Part shown: in pieces, positions 26,005 through 33,720 of the stretch
Layout of the letters: each line of letters begins with the position of its first letter
Numbering within the stretch: the stretch's first letter is position 1
DNA from: Clostridiales bacterium
Lineage (GTDB): Bacteria > Bacillota > Clostridia > Saccharofermentanales > Saccharofermentanaceae
NCBI GenBank assembly: GCA_017511005.1
Contig: JAFWLP010000031.1
Location: 1 to 36,307, forward strand
DNA: 36,307 bases
Direction: 5' to 3'
The notes under the pieces: generated by a model
Database searches by the model: none
The model's input: the letters and a program-made list of their open reading frames with translations, nothing else
Told to the model about the DNA's origin: nothing
Made by a program: the position numbers and the translations under genes

Positions 26005-26730
26005 ATGGCTTATCTGGATGTTTTCGAGAGATATGAATATAAATACCTTCTTACCACATCACAGAAGAATGCCCTCCTATGTGAGACGGGAGACAGGCTT
26101 ATACTTGATCAGTACGGACGGACCACGATCAGGAACGTCTATTACGATACTGACAGCTTCAGGCTCATAAGAGAGTCGCTGGATCATCCCGTATACAAGG
26201 AAAAACTGAGAGTCAGGTCATATCAAAGGGCAGATGGCGAAGACATGGTCTTCGTCGAGATAAAGAAGAAGTTCGAAGACGTGGTCTATAAAAGACGCGT
26301 GGCAGTTCCGAAGATGACTGCGGGATCGTGGATAGACGGCGGCATGAGTATTCCGTTCACGACGCAGATAACTTCCGAGATAGACTACTTCCTGAAATTC
26401 TATGAAGGAATATCGGCAAAAGCCTTCATCAGTTACGAGAGGGAAGCATATACATGCAGGACTGATCCGGATTTCCGCCTGACATTGGACGAGAACATCC
26501 TGGCAAGAGATACGGACCTGGATCTCGGAAGTGACATTTGGGGAAGCTCCCTCCTTCCCCCGGGGACAACACTCATGGAAGTGAAGATACCGGGCGTAAT
26601 GCCTTTGTGGATGGCAGGATTCCTGAGCCGTCACGGTATAAGAAAGATCACATACTCGAAATACGGAACATACTATCAGGATCATCTGGCTGCGGGCAGA
26701 GATCCGGAAAGGAACATCATATATGCTTAA
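26005..26730 (+). CDS. VTC-domain protein (polyphosphate polymerase-like)
   Basis: A 241-residue soluble protein matching the VTC domain, the catalytic tunnel fold of the eukaryotic vacuolar polyphosphate polymerase within the triphosphate-tunnel (CYTH-like) group. Basic and acidic tunnel motifs are visible in order: RYEYKYLL (9-16), YKEKLRVRSY (64-73), VFVEIKKKF (82-90), YKRRV (95-99), SYERE (143-147), MEVKIPG (191-197) and SKYG (218-221). In yeast Vtc4 the fold makes polyphosphate from ATP; for bacterial homologues the product is not established. I chose the ATG at 26005, where GAGG lies eight bases upstream and the family N-terminus begins; 34 codons of upstream open frame are probably untranslated. 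It overlaps the DUF4956 gene by eight bases. No membrane segment is present. Confidence 0.88.
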   Translation: MAYLDVFERYEYKYLLTTSQKNALLCETGDRLILDQYGRTTIRNVYYDTDSFRLIRESLDHPVYKEKLRVRSYQRADGEDMVFVEIKKKFEDVVYKRRVAVPKMTAGSWIDGGMSIPFTTQITSEIDYFLKFYEGISAKAFISYEREAYTCRTDPDFRLTLDENILARDTDLDLGSDIWGSSLLPPGTTLMEVKIPGVMPLWMAGFLSRHGIRKITYSKYGTYYQDHLAAGRDPERNIIYA

Positions 26731-27403
26731 TCTTTTTGATTCGATAATACCTTCAACCGGAATAACTCCGGTCATATTCATCATACTCGTTCTCGTTACT
26801 CTTGTGCTCGGAGGCATCCTTGCGCTGATACACACTTACAAAAACGATTACACCAGAAGCTTTGTTATGACACTGGCGATCCTCCCCGCAGTCGTCGCAG
26901 TCGTCATACTCATGGTCAACGGCAACATCGGCGCGGGAGTTGCCGTCGCGGGAACATTCAGCCTAGTAAGATTCAGATCTGCGCCCGGAACCGCAAGAGA
27001 GATCGGCGCGATATTCGCCGCCATGGGCATGGGGCTGATAATGGGAATGGGTTATGCCGGATATGCCGTGCTCTTCACCTGCCTTATCGGTCTTGCAATG
27101 CTGATCTACGCCGGTTTCTCCGCTGAAACAAAGGAGAGTCTCCGTAAGAGCCTCAGGATAACGATTCCCGAGAATCTCAACTACACGGACGTTTTCGATG
27201 AGATCTTAAAAAAGTATACAAAGTCTTACAAGCTGAAACAGGTAAAGACCAGCAACATGGGCTCGCTGTTCAAGCTCAGCTACGAAATAGTAATGAGCGA
27301 TCCCTCACTCGAAAAAGAATTCCTTGATGCCATCCGCGTTAGGAACGGAAACCTCGAGATCTCAATCTCGGAATACCAGACACAGGGTACGGACCAGCTT
27401 TAA
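26723..27403 (+). CDS. DUF4956 membrane protein
   Basis: A 226-residue protein with about four membrane helices (15-37, 46-65, 93-110, 112-132) and a cytosolic C-terminal domain of about 90 residues. The most conserved-looking stretch, VRFRSAPGTAREIG (82-95), between glycine-rich segments, is typical of DUF4956 and recalls the layout of MgtC-type proteins. Function is unknown. DUF4956 genes are commonly found next to VTC-domain and CotH genes, and overlap with the VTC gene here implies a shared complex or pathway, perhaps as membrane partner of the tunnel enzyme. AAGGA precedes the start inside the VTC gene. Confidence 0.85.
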   Translation: MLNLFDSIIPSTGITPVIFIILVLVTLVLGGILALIHTYKNDYTRSFVMTLAILPAVVAVVILMVNGNIGAGVAVAGTFSLVRFRSAPGTAREIGAIFAAMGMGLIMGMGYAGYAVLFTCLIGLAMLIYAGFSAETKESLRKSLRITIPENLNYTDVFDEILKKYTKSYKLKQVKTSNMGSLFKLSYEIVMSDPSLEKEFLDAIRVRNGNLEISISEYQTQGTDQL

Positions 27404-27425
27404 CTCACGGAAAGGAGAAACGAAA

Positions 27426-28964
27426 ATGAAACGCTTTAACATAAATCCCAGACTGCTTGCAGCACTTACAGCCGGAACACTCATGCTTCTGCCGCTTTCG
27501 TCATGCACAACTCCGGCAGTGACTTCCAATGTCACGGAGGAGACCGTTTCCGCTGCGGAGACCGTGCCTTCAATGACCTCCGGGGAAACTTTCTCGGGAC
27601 AGGATCTTGAGATCGGATATGACGAGAATGAGTCAGAGACAATAACGCTCAACGGTTCTTCTGCCGTATCGAGTTCATCCTCGGTAATCATCTCGGGATC
27701 GGTGATAACGATCACGTCAAAAGGCACATACATCATATCGGGTACGCTTGACGACGGCAGCATAATAGTAGACGCGGGCGACTCGGATGACATCAGGCTC
27801 ATCCTTAAAGGAGCATCCGTCTCATCATCAGATTACGCCGCCATATACTGTCTCAATGCGGACAACGTCTACATCACACTGGATGAAGGCACGGAGAACC
27901 TTCTCGCCAACAGCGGAGACTTCGAATCAAAAGATGACAACAAGGTCGATGCGGCGGTCTTTGCCAAGACGGATCTAACGATCAACGGCTCCGGAAGCCT
28001 TGAGATAATTTCAACTGCACACGGAATTGCAGGCAAGGATGACGTCAACATTACCGGAGGCAGCATAACCATCGAAAGCGGAAAGGACGGGATCCAGGCA
28101 AACGATTCCGTTGCGATCCAAAACGCATCGGTCGATATTACCTGCGGAAAAGACGGGATCCAGGCTGACAACGAAGACGATCTGAGCAAGGGTTATGTCT
28201 ATATCTCATCAGGCAACATCTCGATCACCGCGGGAGATGACGGCATCACGGCAACATCCTTCCTCCAGATAGATGACGGCACGGTCAGCATCAAAGGTTC
28301 TTACGAAGGGCTTGAAGGTCAGAACATCACGATAAACGGCGGTGACATCTCGATAGTCTCATCAGATGACGCAGTCAATGCGGTATCGGCATCATCTTCC
28401 GGAGAAATGATGAATTCTGACGGAGTCAGCAGCATTACGGTTACCGGAGGAAACATATATATATTAAGTGAAGGTGACGGCATCGATTCCAACGGCTCAT
28501 TCGAGATGACCGGCGGAACACTCACCGTTATGGGACCCGCCATGGGAGCAAACGGATCTCTCGATGTAAACGGCAGCGCCTCCATTACCGGAGGGACAGT
28601 CATAATGGCCGGAGCTTCAAGCATGGCAACTAATTTCACGAACGCTTCACAGGGTGCGGTCCTGATCAATACAGGCAATCAGGCGGAAGGAACGGAGATC
28701 AGCATCTCGGATGAATCAGGCAACGTGATCCTGACAGTTGAATCAGAATGCTCTTATCAGACGGTACTCATAAGCAGTCCTGAGCTTTTAATGGGAAACA
28801 CTTATACCGTCACGGCAGGAGACTACTCTGAAACAGTTACACTTACGGATTACATTTACGGTTCCGGTTCAGGAATGGGCTTCCCGGGAGGCCGGGGTGA
28901 CAGAATGCCCCAAAACAATGATCCGTGGGGATTTCCGGGAGACTTTTCTGACAAAGGTTTTTAA
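27426..28964 (+). CDS. Lipoprotein with carbohydrate-binding beta-helix domain (Cthe_2159/DUF4353-like)
   Basis: A 512-residue lipoprotein. The signal peptide ends in LSSC with lipidated Cys27, then a Thr/Ser/Glu-rich linker. From about 75 to 410 the sequence has regular short beta-strands with Gly/Asp turns, a right-handed parallel beta-helix of the Cthe_2159 family, whose founding member binds plant polysaccharide and calcium. The element GKDGIQA recurs at 219-225 and 241-247, exactly 22 residues apart, one coil. A beta-sandwich-like region (410-475) and a Gly/Phe/Pro-rich tail follow. I chose the ATG at 27426 because AAGGAG lies eight bases upstream and the signal peptide starts there. It closes the VTC operon, suggesting a surface partner of the VTC/DUF4956 pair. 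Confidence 0.87.
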   Translation: MKRFNINPRLLAALTAGTLMLLPLSSCTTPAVTSNVTEETVSAAETVPSMTSGETFSGQDLEIGYDENESETITLNGSSAVSSSSSVIISGSVITITSKGTYIISGTLDDGSIIVDAGDSDDIRLILKGASVSSSDYAAIYCLNADNVYITLDEGTENLLANSGDFESKDDNKVDAAVFAKTDLTINGSGSLEIISTAHGIAGKDDVNITGGSITIESGKDGIQANDSVAIQNASVDITCGKDGIQADNEDDLSKGYVYISSGNISITAGDDGITATSFLQIDDGTVSIKGSYEGLEGQNITINGGDISIVSSDDAVNAVSASSSGEMMNSDGVSSITVTGGNIYILSEGDGIDSNGSFEMTGGTLTVMGPAMGANGSLDVNGSASITGGTVIMAGASSMATNFTNASQGAVLINTGNQAEGTEISISDESGNVILTVESECSYQTVLISSPELLMGNTYTVTAGDYSETVTLTDYIYGSGSGMGFPGGRGDRMPQNNDPWGFPGDFSDKGF

Positions 28965-29000
28965 CAATGTCTGATTATTCCGAAGAGTATGGAAGTTTCG

Positions 29001-29059
29001 TTAATATAACGGTAAAATCCTTAATATTCTTTTCAAATTACATTAATACAACATTAAAT
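29001..29059 (+). promoter_or_regulatory. Phased TTAATA array upstream of an orphan promoter
   Basis: TTAATA occurs at 29001, 29021 and 29043, and TTAAAT at 29054: spacings 20, 22 and 11, so all lie on one face of the helix. The last two are part of ACATTAA repeated with an 11-base period (29040 and 29051). This is the layout of PhoP/OmpR-type boxes (TTAACA-like direct repeats, 11-bp period). The region is AT-rich, so chance is not excluded. Confidence 0.4.
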
Positions 29060-29067
29060 ATAGGTCG

Positions 29068-29096
29068 TTGAAATTCGGGAACAAATAAACTATACT
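29068..29096 (+). promoter_or_regulatory. Strong sigma-A-like orphan promoter
   Basis: TTGAAA (29068-29073), a 17-base spacer and TATACT (29091-29096), each one base off consensus. The start would be near 29103. No coding sequence on the plus strand follows before the terminator hairpin at 29144; the next rightward gene begins only at 29873, behind a convergent gene. Confidence 0.6.
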
Positions 29097-29102
29097 TCAA
29101 GT

Positions 29103-29176
29103 ATCAACAAAGACATTTTTCTATTCCTATTATCCCCATATTTGCGGCCACCCTTCGTGGGTGGTCGCTCCTTTTA
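29103..29176 (+). ncRNA. Candidate small RNA (about 74 nt) bounded by promoter and terminator
   Basis: Between the orphan promoter and the hairpin at 29144-29168 lie about 41 bases of AU-rich sequence with C/U-rich single-stranded stretches (CUAUUCCUAUUAUCCCC) and no start codon with a ribosome binding site. The unit has the size and shape of a small trans-acting RNA. The 3' end overlaps the stop codon of the convergent phosphatase gene, so antisense contact with that mRNA end is also possible. No known RNA family was recognised. Confidence 0.4.
29144..29176 (+). terminator. Rho-independent terminator (rightward)
   Basis: GCGGCCACCC pairs with GGGTGGTCGC (one G-T pair) around the loop TTCGT, followed by TCCTTTTA. 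It can end the VTC operon transcript as well as the candidate small RNA. The T-run is short. Confidence 0.65.
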
Positions 29177-29722
29177 TATAAGCTTTATCAGACGGCAGTT
29201 TTCAAGGCCCTCCACCCAGAAATCCTTCAGGGGCAGATTCCTTACCTGACCTATGAGAGCGGAGTTCATGGCACCGTGACCGACGATAAACACGTCTTTG
29301 CCTTCGTTTACCAGAGGATAGGCGGTCTCTTTCAAAAATGAGCCGGTCCTGGCGATCAGTTCCTCAAGACTCTCGGCACCTCCGACGGCTTTATAGTTTT
29401 CCGGATCGAAGAAAAGTACCCTTACGGGGCATTCGGGTTTCTCGAAAACGTTTTCGACTCCTTCATATATCCCAAAACTCATCTCGGAAAGCCGGTCATC
29501 AACGATAACGGGTACATCCCTTCCCTTGAGCACGAGTTCCGCTGTCTCCCTTGCCCTTATGAGAGGCGAACAGTAGCAGACGTCAAAATGAACATCCCTG
29601 TATTGTTTTCCGGCCTCTTCCGCCATCTGTCTTCCCATGTCGTTCAACGGGATATCTGTTTTTCCCTGGAGCTTATGCTTCAGATTCCAGTCTGTCTTCC
29701 CGTGTCTCATTATGTACAGCAT
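29174..29722 (-). CDS. Histidine phosphatase family protein (phosphoglycerate mutase-like)
   Basis: A 182-residue cytosolic phosphatase of the branch-1 histidine phosphatase superfamily. RHG with the phosphorylated His7, Arg6, the general acid candidate Glu80 (LSEMSFGIYEG) and second catalytic His149 (VGHG) are present. The substrate cannot be read; relatives include broad-specificity sugar phosphatases, CobC-like and PhoE-like enzymes. It is a single leftward gene with AAGGA upstream, convergent with the VTC operon and divergent from the next regulator gene. Confidence 0.88.
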   Translation of the reverse strand: MLYIMRHGKTDWNLKHKLQGKTDIPLNDMGRQMAEEAGKQYRDVHFDVCYCSPLIRARETAELVLKGRDVPVIVDDRLSEMSFGIYEGVENVFEKPECPVRVLFFDPENYKAVGGAESLEELIARTGSFLKETAYPLVNEGKDVFIVGHGAMNSALIGQVRNLPLKDFWVEGLENCRLIKLI

Positions 29723-29781
29723 TCTTTATTCCTTTTCCTGTTTTCCGTTTTTTCAGGGGCTATTTTGCCATATAATCATAT

Positions 29782-29839
29782 TCTTAATCAAATCTTAAGG
29801 AATTAACGCCTTTGATGTTAATGGTTTTATCCGTACAAT
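29782..29839 (+). promoter_or_regulatory. Promoter of the second regulator-kinase pair with TCTTAA direct repeat
   Basis: TCTTAA at 29782-29787 and 29793-29798 form a direct repeat with an 11-base period; two more TTAA elements follow (29803, 29818). A promoter TTGATG (29812-29817), 16 bases, TACAAT (29834-29839) is placed downstream. The leader of about 27 nt ends in GGGGGG before the ATG at 29873. The repeat is a plausible site for autoregulation by the OmpR-type regulator. Confidence 0.45.
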
Positions 29840-29872
29840 TGCATTATCTCAAACAGCTTTGGGGGGAACGAC

Positions 29873-30571
29873 ATGTATAACATTCTTATCTGTGATGACG
29901 ACAAAGATATCGTAAACGCTTTGAAGATCTATCTGCAAAATCCGGATTACAGATTGCTTGAGGCTTTTAACGGCATCGAAGCAGTTGAACTCGCAGAGAA
30001 GGAAGACATCCACCTCATATTGCTTGATATCATGATGCCGCAAATGGACGGGATAACAGCGATGGCAAAGATCAGGGAGAAGTTCAATATGCCGATCATC
30101 CTCCTGACTGCAAAATCAGAGGACCAGGACAAGATATTGGGACTTAACATAGGGGCTGATGATTATATCACCAAGCCCTTTAACCCCCTGGAGGTTGCGG
30201 CAAGAGTCGGTTCACAGCTCAGGCGTTATACAAAGCTCGGCTCAGGAACAGTATCCAAGGAACTGCTTACAGTCGGCGGGATCGAACTTGATGACACTAC
30301 CAAGACCGTTACAGTTGACGGAAAAGAAGTCAGCCTCACGCCTACAGAGTTCGACATCCTGAAACTCCTGATGGAAACACCGGGCAAAGTGTTCTCTCCT
30401 AAGGAAATATACCGGAAGGTATGGGGCGAGGATGCTCTGTCGGCAGGAGACAACACCGTTGCGGTTCATATCAGACATTTACGCGAAAAGGTTGAGATAA
30501 CCCCGAACGAACCGAGATACATAAAAGTCATCTTCGGTCAGGGTTATAAGATCGAGAAGGGGAGAAACTAA
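29873..30571 (+). CDS. OmpR/PhoB-type response regulator (VanR-like)
   Basis: A 232-residue regulator with acidic pocket at 8-10 (DDD), phosphoacceptor Asp52 in LLDIMMPQMDG, the conserved lysine in TKPFNPLEV, and a C-terminal winged helix (about 130-230) with the usual EIYRKVWGE and HIRHLREKVE motifs. Its TAA overlaps the kinase ATG by one base. The arrangement and kinase type resemble the VanRS-like pairs common in Clostridia, but no resistance genes are nearby, so its target is unknown. Confidence 0.94.
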   Translation: MYNILICDDDKDIVNALKIYLQNPDYRLLEAFNGIEAVELAEKEDIHLILLDIMMPQMDGITAMAKIREKFNMPIILLTAKSEDQDKILGLNIGADDYITKPFNPLEVAARVGSQLRRYTKLGSGTVSKELLTVGGIELDDTTKTVTVDGKEVSLTPTEFDILKLLMETPGKVFSPKEIYRKVWGEDALSAGDNTVAVHIRHLREKVEITPNEPRYIKVIFGQGYKIEKGRN

Positions 30572-32475
30572 TGGAAAAGAAGAGCAAACAGTTTTTAAGG
30601 ACAATTCCGGGAAAAACCCTTTTGTTCCTTGTCATCAACATCCTGTTGATAATCGCTTTCGGATGCGTATGTGCTTCCGTGGCATGCATACAGGAAGACC
30701 TTTACAATATGACCGAAGAGGAATTCTATCAGACTAAGGACGATTCAAACGTCTACTATGATGTTATGGACCAGACGGAATACCTTATCGGCATCGATAA
30801 ATATCATGTTGACAACATGAGTATCAAAGTTACGGGCAAAGACGGAAAACTAATCGCGGCCACACATGATTTTGATGATGTAGCTGCAGCCGCAGGCAAA
30901 TCCGGCGAATTCCAGAATTACAAACTCTACACATACGACATCAAACTTGTTTACGGGGAAGACGGAGAATACAAGCACTCTCATGACCGTTATTCAGAAC
31001 CGGGAGATACAGTTGTCGATGCCACAGTCGAAGCTTATGCAGATCCTGTACTCTTATCACAATACTCAGCATTTGACAGACAGGTCATCCACTTCGTTAT
31101 GAGCATCCGCTACGCGGTCTACCCTGTTGCCTTTTTATGCTTAATCGCAGGCATTGCCGCATTTATTGCTCTTATGTGCGTTGCAGGAAAAAGACCCGGT
31201 ACGGAGGAAGTGTTCCTCGGACCTGTCGGTAAAGTTCCGTTTGATGTTCTTGCAGTTGTTACACTGTTCATTACTTCAGGCCTGTTCTTATTATCAGGCG
31301 CTACAGGCAGGCAGCTAGCCGAAGCTTTGATCTTCGCTTTTGCATCCTTCGTATTTGTCAATGCCATGCTCGGACTTTGCATGAGCTTTGCAGCCAGAGC
31401 AAGACTGCATGTTCTCTTTAAGGGAACCCTGATTTATAAGACTGTCCACCTCATCATAAAGGGTATACTCGCTATCCCTCTTGTGTGGAGAACCATATTG
31501 ATCCTTGCTTCATTATCATTTATTGAGTTCATAGTTATTGTGGGCTCAAGAGCCGATGAAGAGGTCTTTATTATCGGCTGGTTCTTAGAAAAGCTCGTCT
31601 TCTATCCCTTCATTCTCTACATAGCGTTTATGCTCAAAAAGCTTAAAACCGCCGGTGATAAACTTGCTTCCGGAGATATTACATACCGTGCAAGCACAAA
31701 GGGACTCTGGGGAGATTTCAAAAAACATGCCGTAAATCTTAATGCGGTTTCAGATTCCGTAACTATCGCAGTTGAAGACAGGCTTAAGTCAGAGCGCATG
31801 AAGACCGAGCTTATCACCAATGTCTCTCATGACATCAAGACACCTCTTACTTCTATCATAAATTACGCGCAACTTATGGGAACAACTGATCCCTCCGATC
31901 CCAAGATGAGCGAATATTCCGAAGTAGTCGTAAGGCAGTCTGAAAAGCTGAAAAGACTCATTGAAGATCTGGTTGAAGCATCAAAAGCATCTACCGGCAA
32001 TCTTGAGATCGTTCCCGCTCCCCTCGACTGCTGCACTTTTGTCTCACAGACGGCAGGCGAATTCAAGGAAAGACTCGACAGCTGCGGTCTCTCACTTATA
32101 ACAAACGCACCTGAAGACAAGGTCATGATAATGGCTGACGGCAGACGCATGATGAGGATCTACGATAACCTAATGAATAACATCTGCAAATATGCACAGC
32201 CCGGAACAAGGGTCTATCTGACACTCGAGGTCAAAAACGGAAGAGCTGTCACGACATTCAAAAACACATCAAGTGCCGAGCTGAACATCAGTGCTGAAGA
32301 ACTGGTCGAGAGATTCGTAAGAGGAGATTCGTCACGCAATACCGAAGGCAACGGTTTGGGTCTCTCGATTGCCAAAAGCCTTACCGAGCTTCAGGACGGA
32401 ATTTTCGACATATCGATAGACGGAGATCTCTTCAAGGTTACACTGTCATTTCCGGTTATCGTACAACAGTCCTGA
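30571..32475 (+). CDS. Six-TM sensor histidine kinase
   Basis: A 634-residue kinase. A first TM (17-39) precedes an extracellular region of about 140 residues rich in Tyr and acidic residues; then come five further helices (about 180-204, 224-243, 248-272, 303-324, 333-355). A HAMP-like linker leads to HisKA with His420 in NVSHDIKTPL and a HATPase domain with DNLMNNICKYA and GNGLGLSIA. The segment where DxGxGI is expected reads FKNTSSAELN, again a divergent G1 box. The multi-helix block is unusual for a simple periplasmic sensor and may sense within the membrane. GGGGAG precedes the ATG. Confidence 0.92.
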   Translation: MEKKSKQFLRTIPGKTLLFLVINILLIIAFGCVCASVACIQEDLYNMTEEEFYQTKDDSNVYYDVMDQTEYLIGIDKYHVDNMSIKVTGKDGKLIAATHDFDDVAAAAGKSGEFQNYKLYTYDIKLVYGEDGEYKHSHDRYSEPGDTVVDATVEAYADPVLLSQYSAFDRQVIHFVMSIRYAVYPVAFLCLIAGIAAFIALMCVAGKRPGTEEVFLGPVGKVPFDVLAVVTLFITSGLFLLSGATGRQLAEALIFAFASFVFVNAMLGLCMSFAARARLHVLFKGTLIYKTVHLIIKGILAIPLVWRTILILASLSFIEFIVIVGSRADEEVFIIGWFLEKLVFYPFILYIAFMLKKLKTAGDKLASGDITYRASTKGLWGDFKKHAVNLNAVSDSVTIAVEDRLKSERMKTELITNVSHDIKTPLTSIINYAQLMGTTDPSDPKMSEYSEVVVRQSEKLKRLIEDLVEASKASTGNLEIVPAPLDCCTFVSQTAGEFKERLDSCGLSLITNAPEDKVMIMADGRRMMRIYDNLMNNICKYAQPGTRVYLTLEVKNGRAVTTFKNTSSAELNISAEELVERFVRGDSSRNTEGNGLGLSIAKSLTELQDGIFDISIDGDLFKVTLSFPVIVQQS

Positions 32476-32491
32476 TCAAATCTCAAAATTT

Positions 32492-32527
32492 AAAAACGGG
32501 AAGCAGATATCATTGCTTCCCGTTTTT
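32492..32527. terminator. Bidirectional terminator
   Basis: AAAAACGGGAAGCA pairs with TGCTTCCCGTTTTT (14 bp) around an 8-base loop, with U-runs for both directions. It ends the kinase transcript (rightward) and the DUF2974 transcript (leftward). The TGA of the leftward gene lies at 32510-32512 inside the loop. Confidence 0.88.
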
Positions 32528-33682
32528 CTTGCTTATGTTTGCCACAAGAGCGATCTTTTTTGTCCTGTCCTCAAATCTTTCTCTGACCACATTGTCTTTT
32601 AATACATTGAAATTAACAAAGAACATCTTCATGAGGGTTCTTATCTTCGCTCCGGAATCATTTCTGATCTCACGCATCCTCTCGATCATCGCTTTGGTTC
32701 CCCTGACACCGACTTTTGTCATCATGCTCAGGTTCTCGCATCCGGAAGCCTCAAAGACCGAGAACAGTTCGTCGACGAAGACTTTACGTTCCTCAAAACT
32801 CATCTCGCCAAGCCATGTGGTCATGGTCTCATCAAAAAGATCACTGATCTTATCGGTAGTATCACAGACACTGAATCTCCTGCCCTCGAGCTGCCAGGTA
32901 AGCGGATCATGCTGCATAATGCCCATCTCCGTGCTCTTAACGATCAGCGGCTGTGTTGAATTCTCGAGGAGCCTTCCGACAATGGAGCCTTCAGGTATCA
33001 CCTTTATGATCCTGGGCTGAACATTCCTGAACTGCTCTGCTTCCATCGCTTCATGATTAAATCCCGGACCGTCAAAGTTATAGATGGTCTCGATCCTGGA
33101 AGCCATGTCGGATGATACCGCTGTGGCGGCATATACCGCGAGATGCCCTCCCTTAGAGTGACCTCCTGTCCTTATCCTGTTATCTCTTCCGTCCATTACT
33201 TCTTGAAGATATTTAACAGCCTCGCTCTCAGCCGGAACCGTCATGAAACTCAGGTTGAAATCTTCCTTCCATCCGATGATGGTGTCGTCTGTTCCTCTAA
33301 AAGAGATAAAAGAAACTCCGTCAGACGTATCGATCTCGACAGCAACAAACTGGATCTCTCTGGAGATGTCAGTATCGTCAACAAAATTAAGCAGATAAGC
33401 ATCCTTAAATCTTTCTGATGCCGCAAGACCCCTTAAAAGCTTTGGCCCGAAGTTGATAAATGACTTATCCTGCGCAAGTTCTTCTTCGGAGTGAAGACTG
33501 AAAAACTTTTCCGAAGCCTCCCGTACGGTTATCATTCCTCCGCCTTTTGACGGAACAACATCAGTAAAATCCACATAGGACAGACTCGATAAAAGGAGTG
33601 CGTCTATGCAGTTGAAAGAATCCTGTGCCAGGGTCAGATCTCCCCGCCATGTCAGATAATCAAGCATGTTACTCATGGACAT
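32510..33682 (-). CDS. DUF2974 (Mbeg1-like) alpha/beta-hydrolase
   Basis: A 390-residue putative serine hydrolase. The nucleophile elbow is GGHSKGGH (Ser176 from the chosen start), preceded by the FRGTDDTIIGWKEDF stretch typical of lipase-like folds; this matches the DUF2974/Mbeg1-like family, whose substrate is unknown. No signal peptide or TM helix is present. The frame opens at a TTG at 33715 that overlaps the upstream spacer; I prefer the ATG at 33682, just before the conserved DYLTWRGDLT. A TATAAT hexamer (minus strand, 33683-33688) directly abuts that ATG, so the mRNA may be leaderless and start at an ATG at 33676 or 33667. Confidence 0.82.
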   Translation of the reverse strand: MSMSNMLDYLTWRGDLTLAQDSFNCIDALLLSSLSYVDFTDVVPSKGGGMITVREASEKFFSLHSEEELAQDKSFINFGPKLLRGLAASERFKDAYLLNFVDDTDISREIQFVAVEIDTSDGVSFISFRGTDDTIIGWKEDFNLSFMTVPAESEAVKYLQEVMDGRDNRIRTGGHSKGGHLAVYAATAVSSDMASRIETIYNFDGPGFNHEAMEAEQFRNVQPRIIKVIPEGSIVGRLLENSTQPLIVKSTEMGIMQHDPLTWQLEGRRFSVCDTTDKISDLFDETMTTWLGEMSFEERKVFVDELFSVFEASGCENLSMMTKVGVRGTKAMIERMREIRNDSGAKIRTLMKMFFVNFNVLKDNVVRERFEDRTKKIALVANISKKNGKQ

Positions 33683-33720
33683 ATTATAATCCCGGAAGAA
33701 TGCAATAACTAACAAAAAAT

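Noticed and set aside
28967-29071. 34-codon open frame starting two bases after the beta-helix lipoprotein stop
   Set aside because: Only a weak upstream AAAGG and no recognisable sequence; it runs through the TTAATA array and promoter, which explain the region better.
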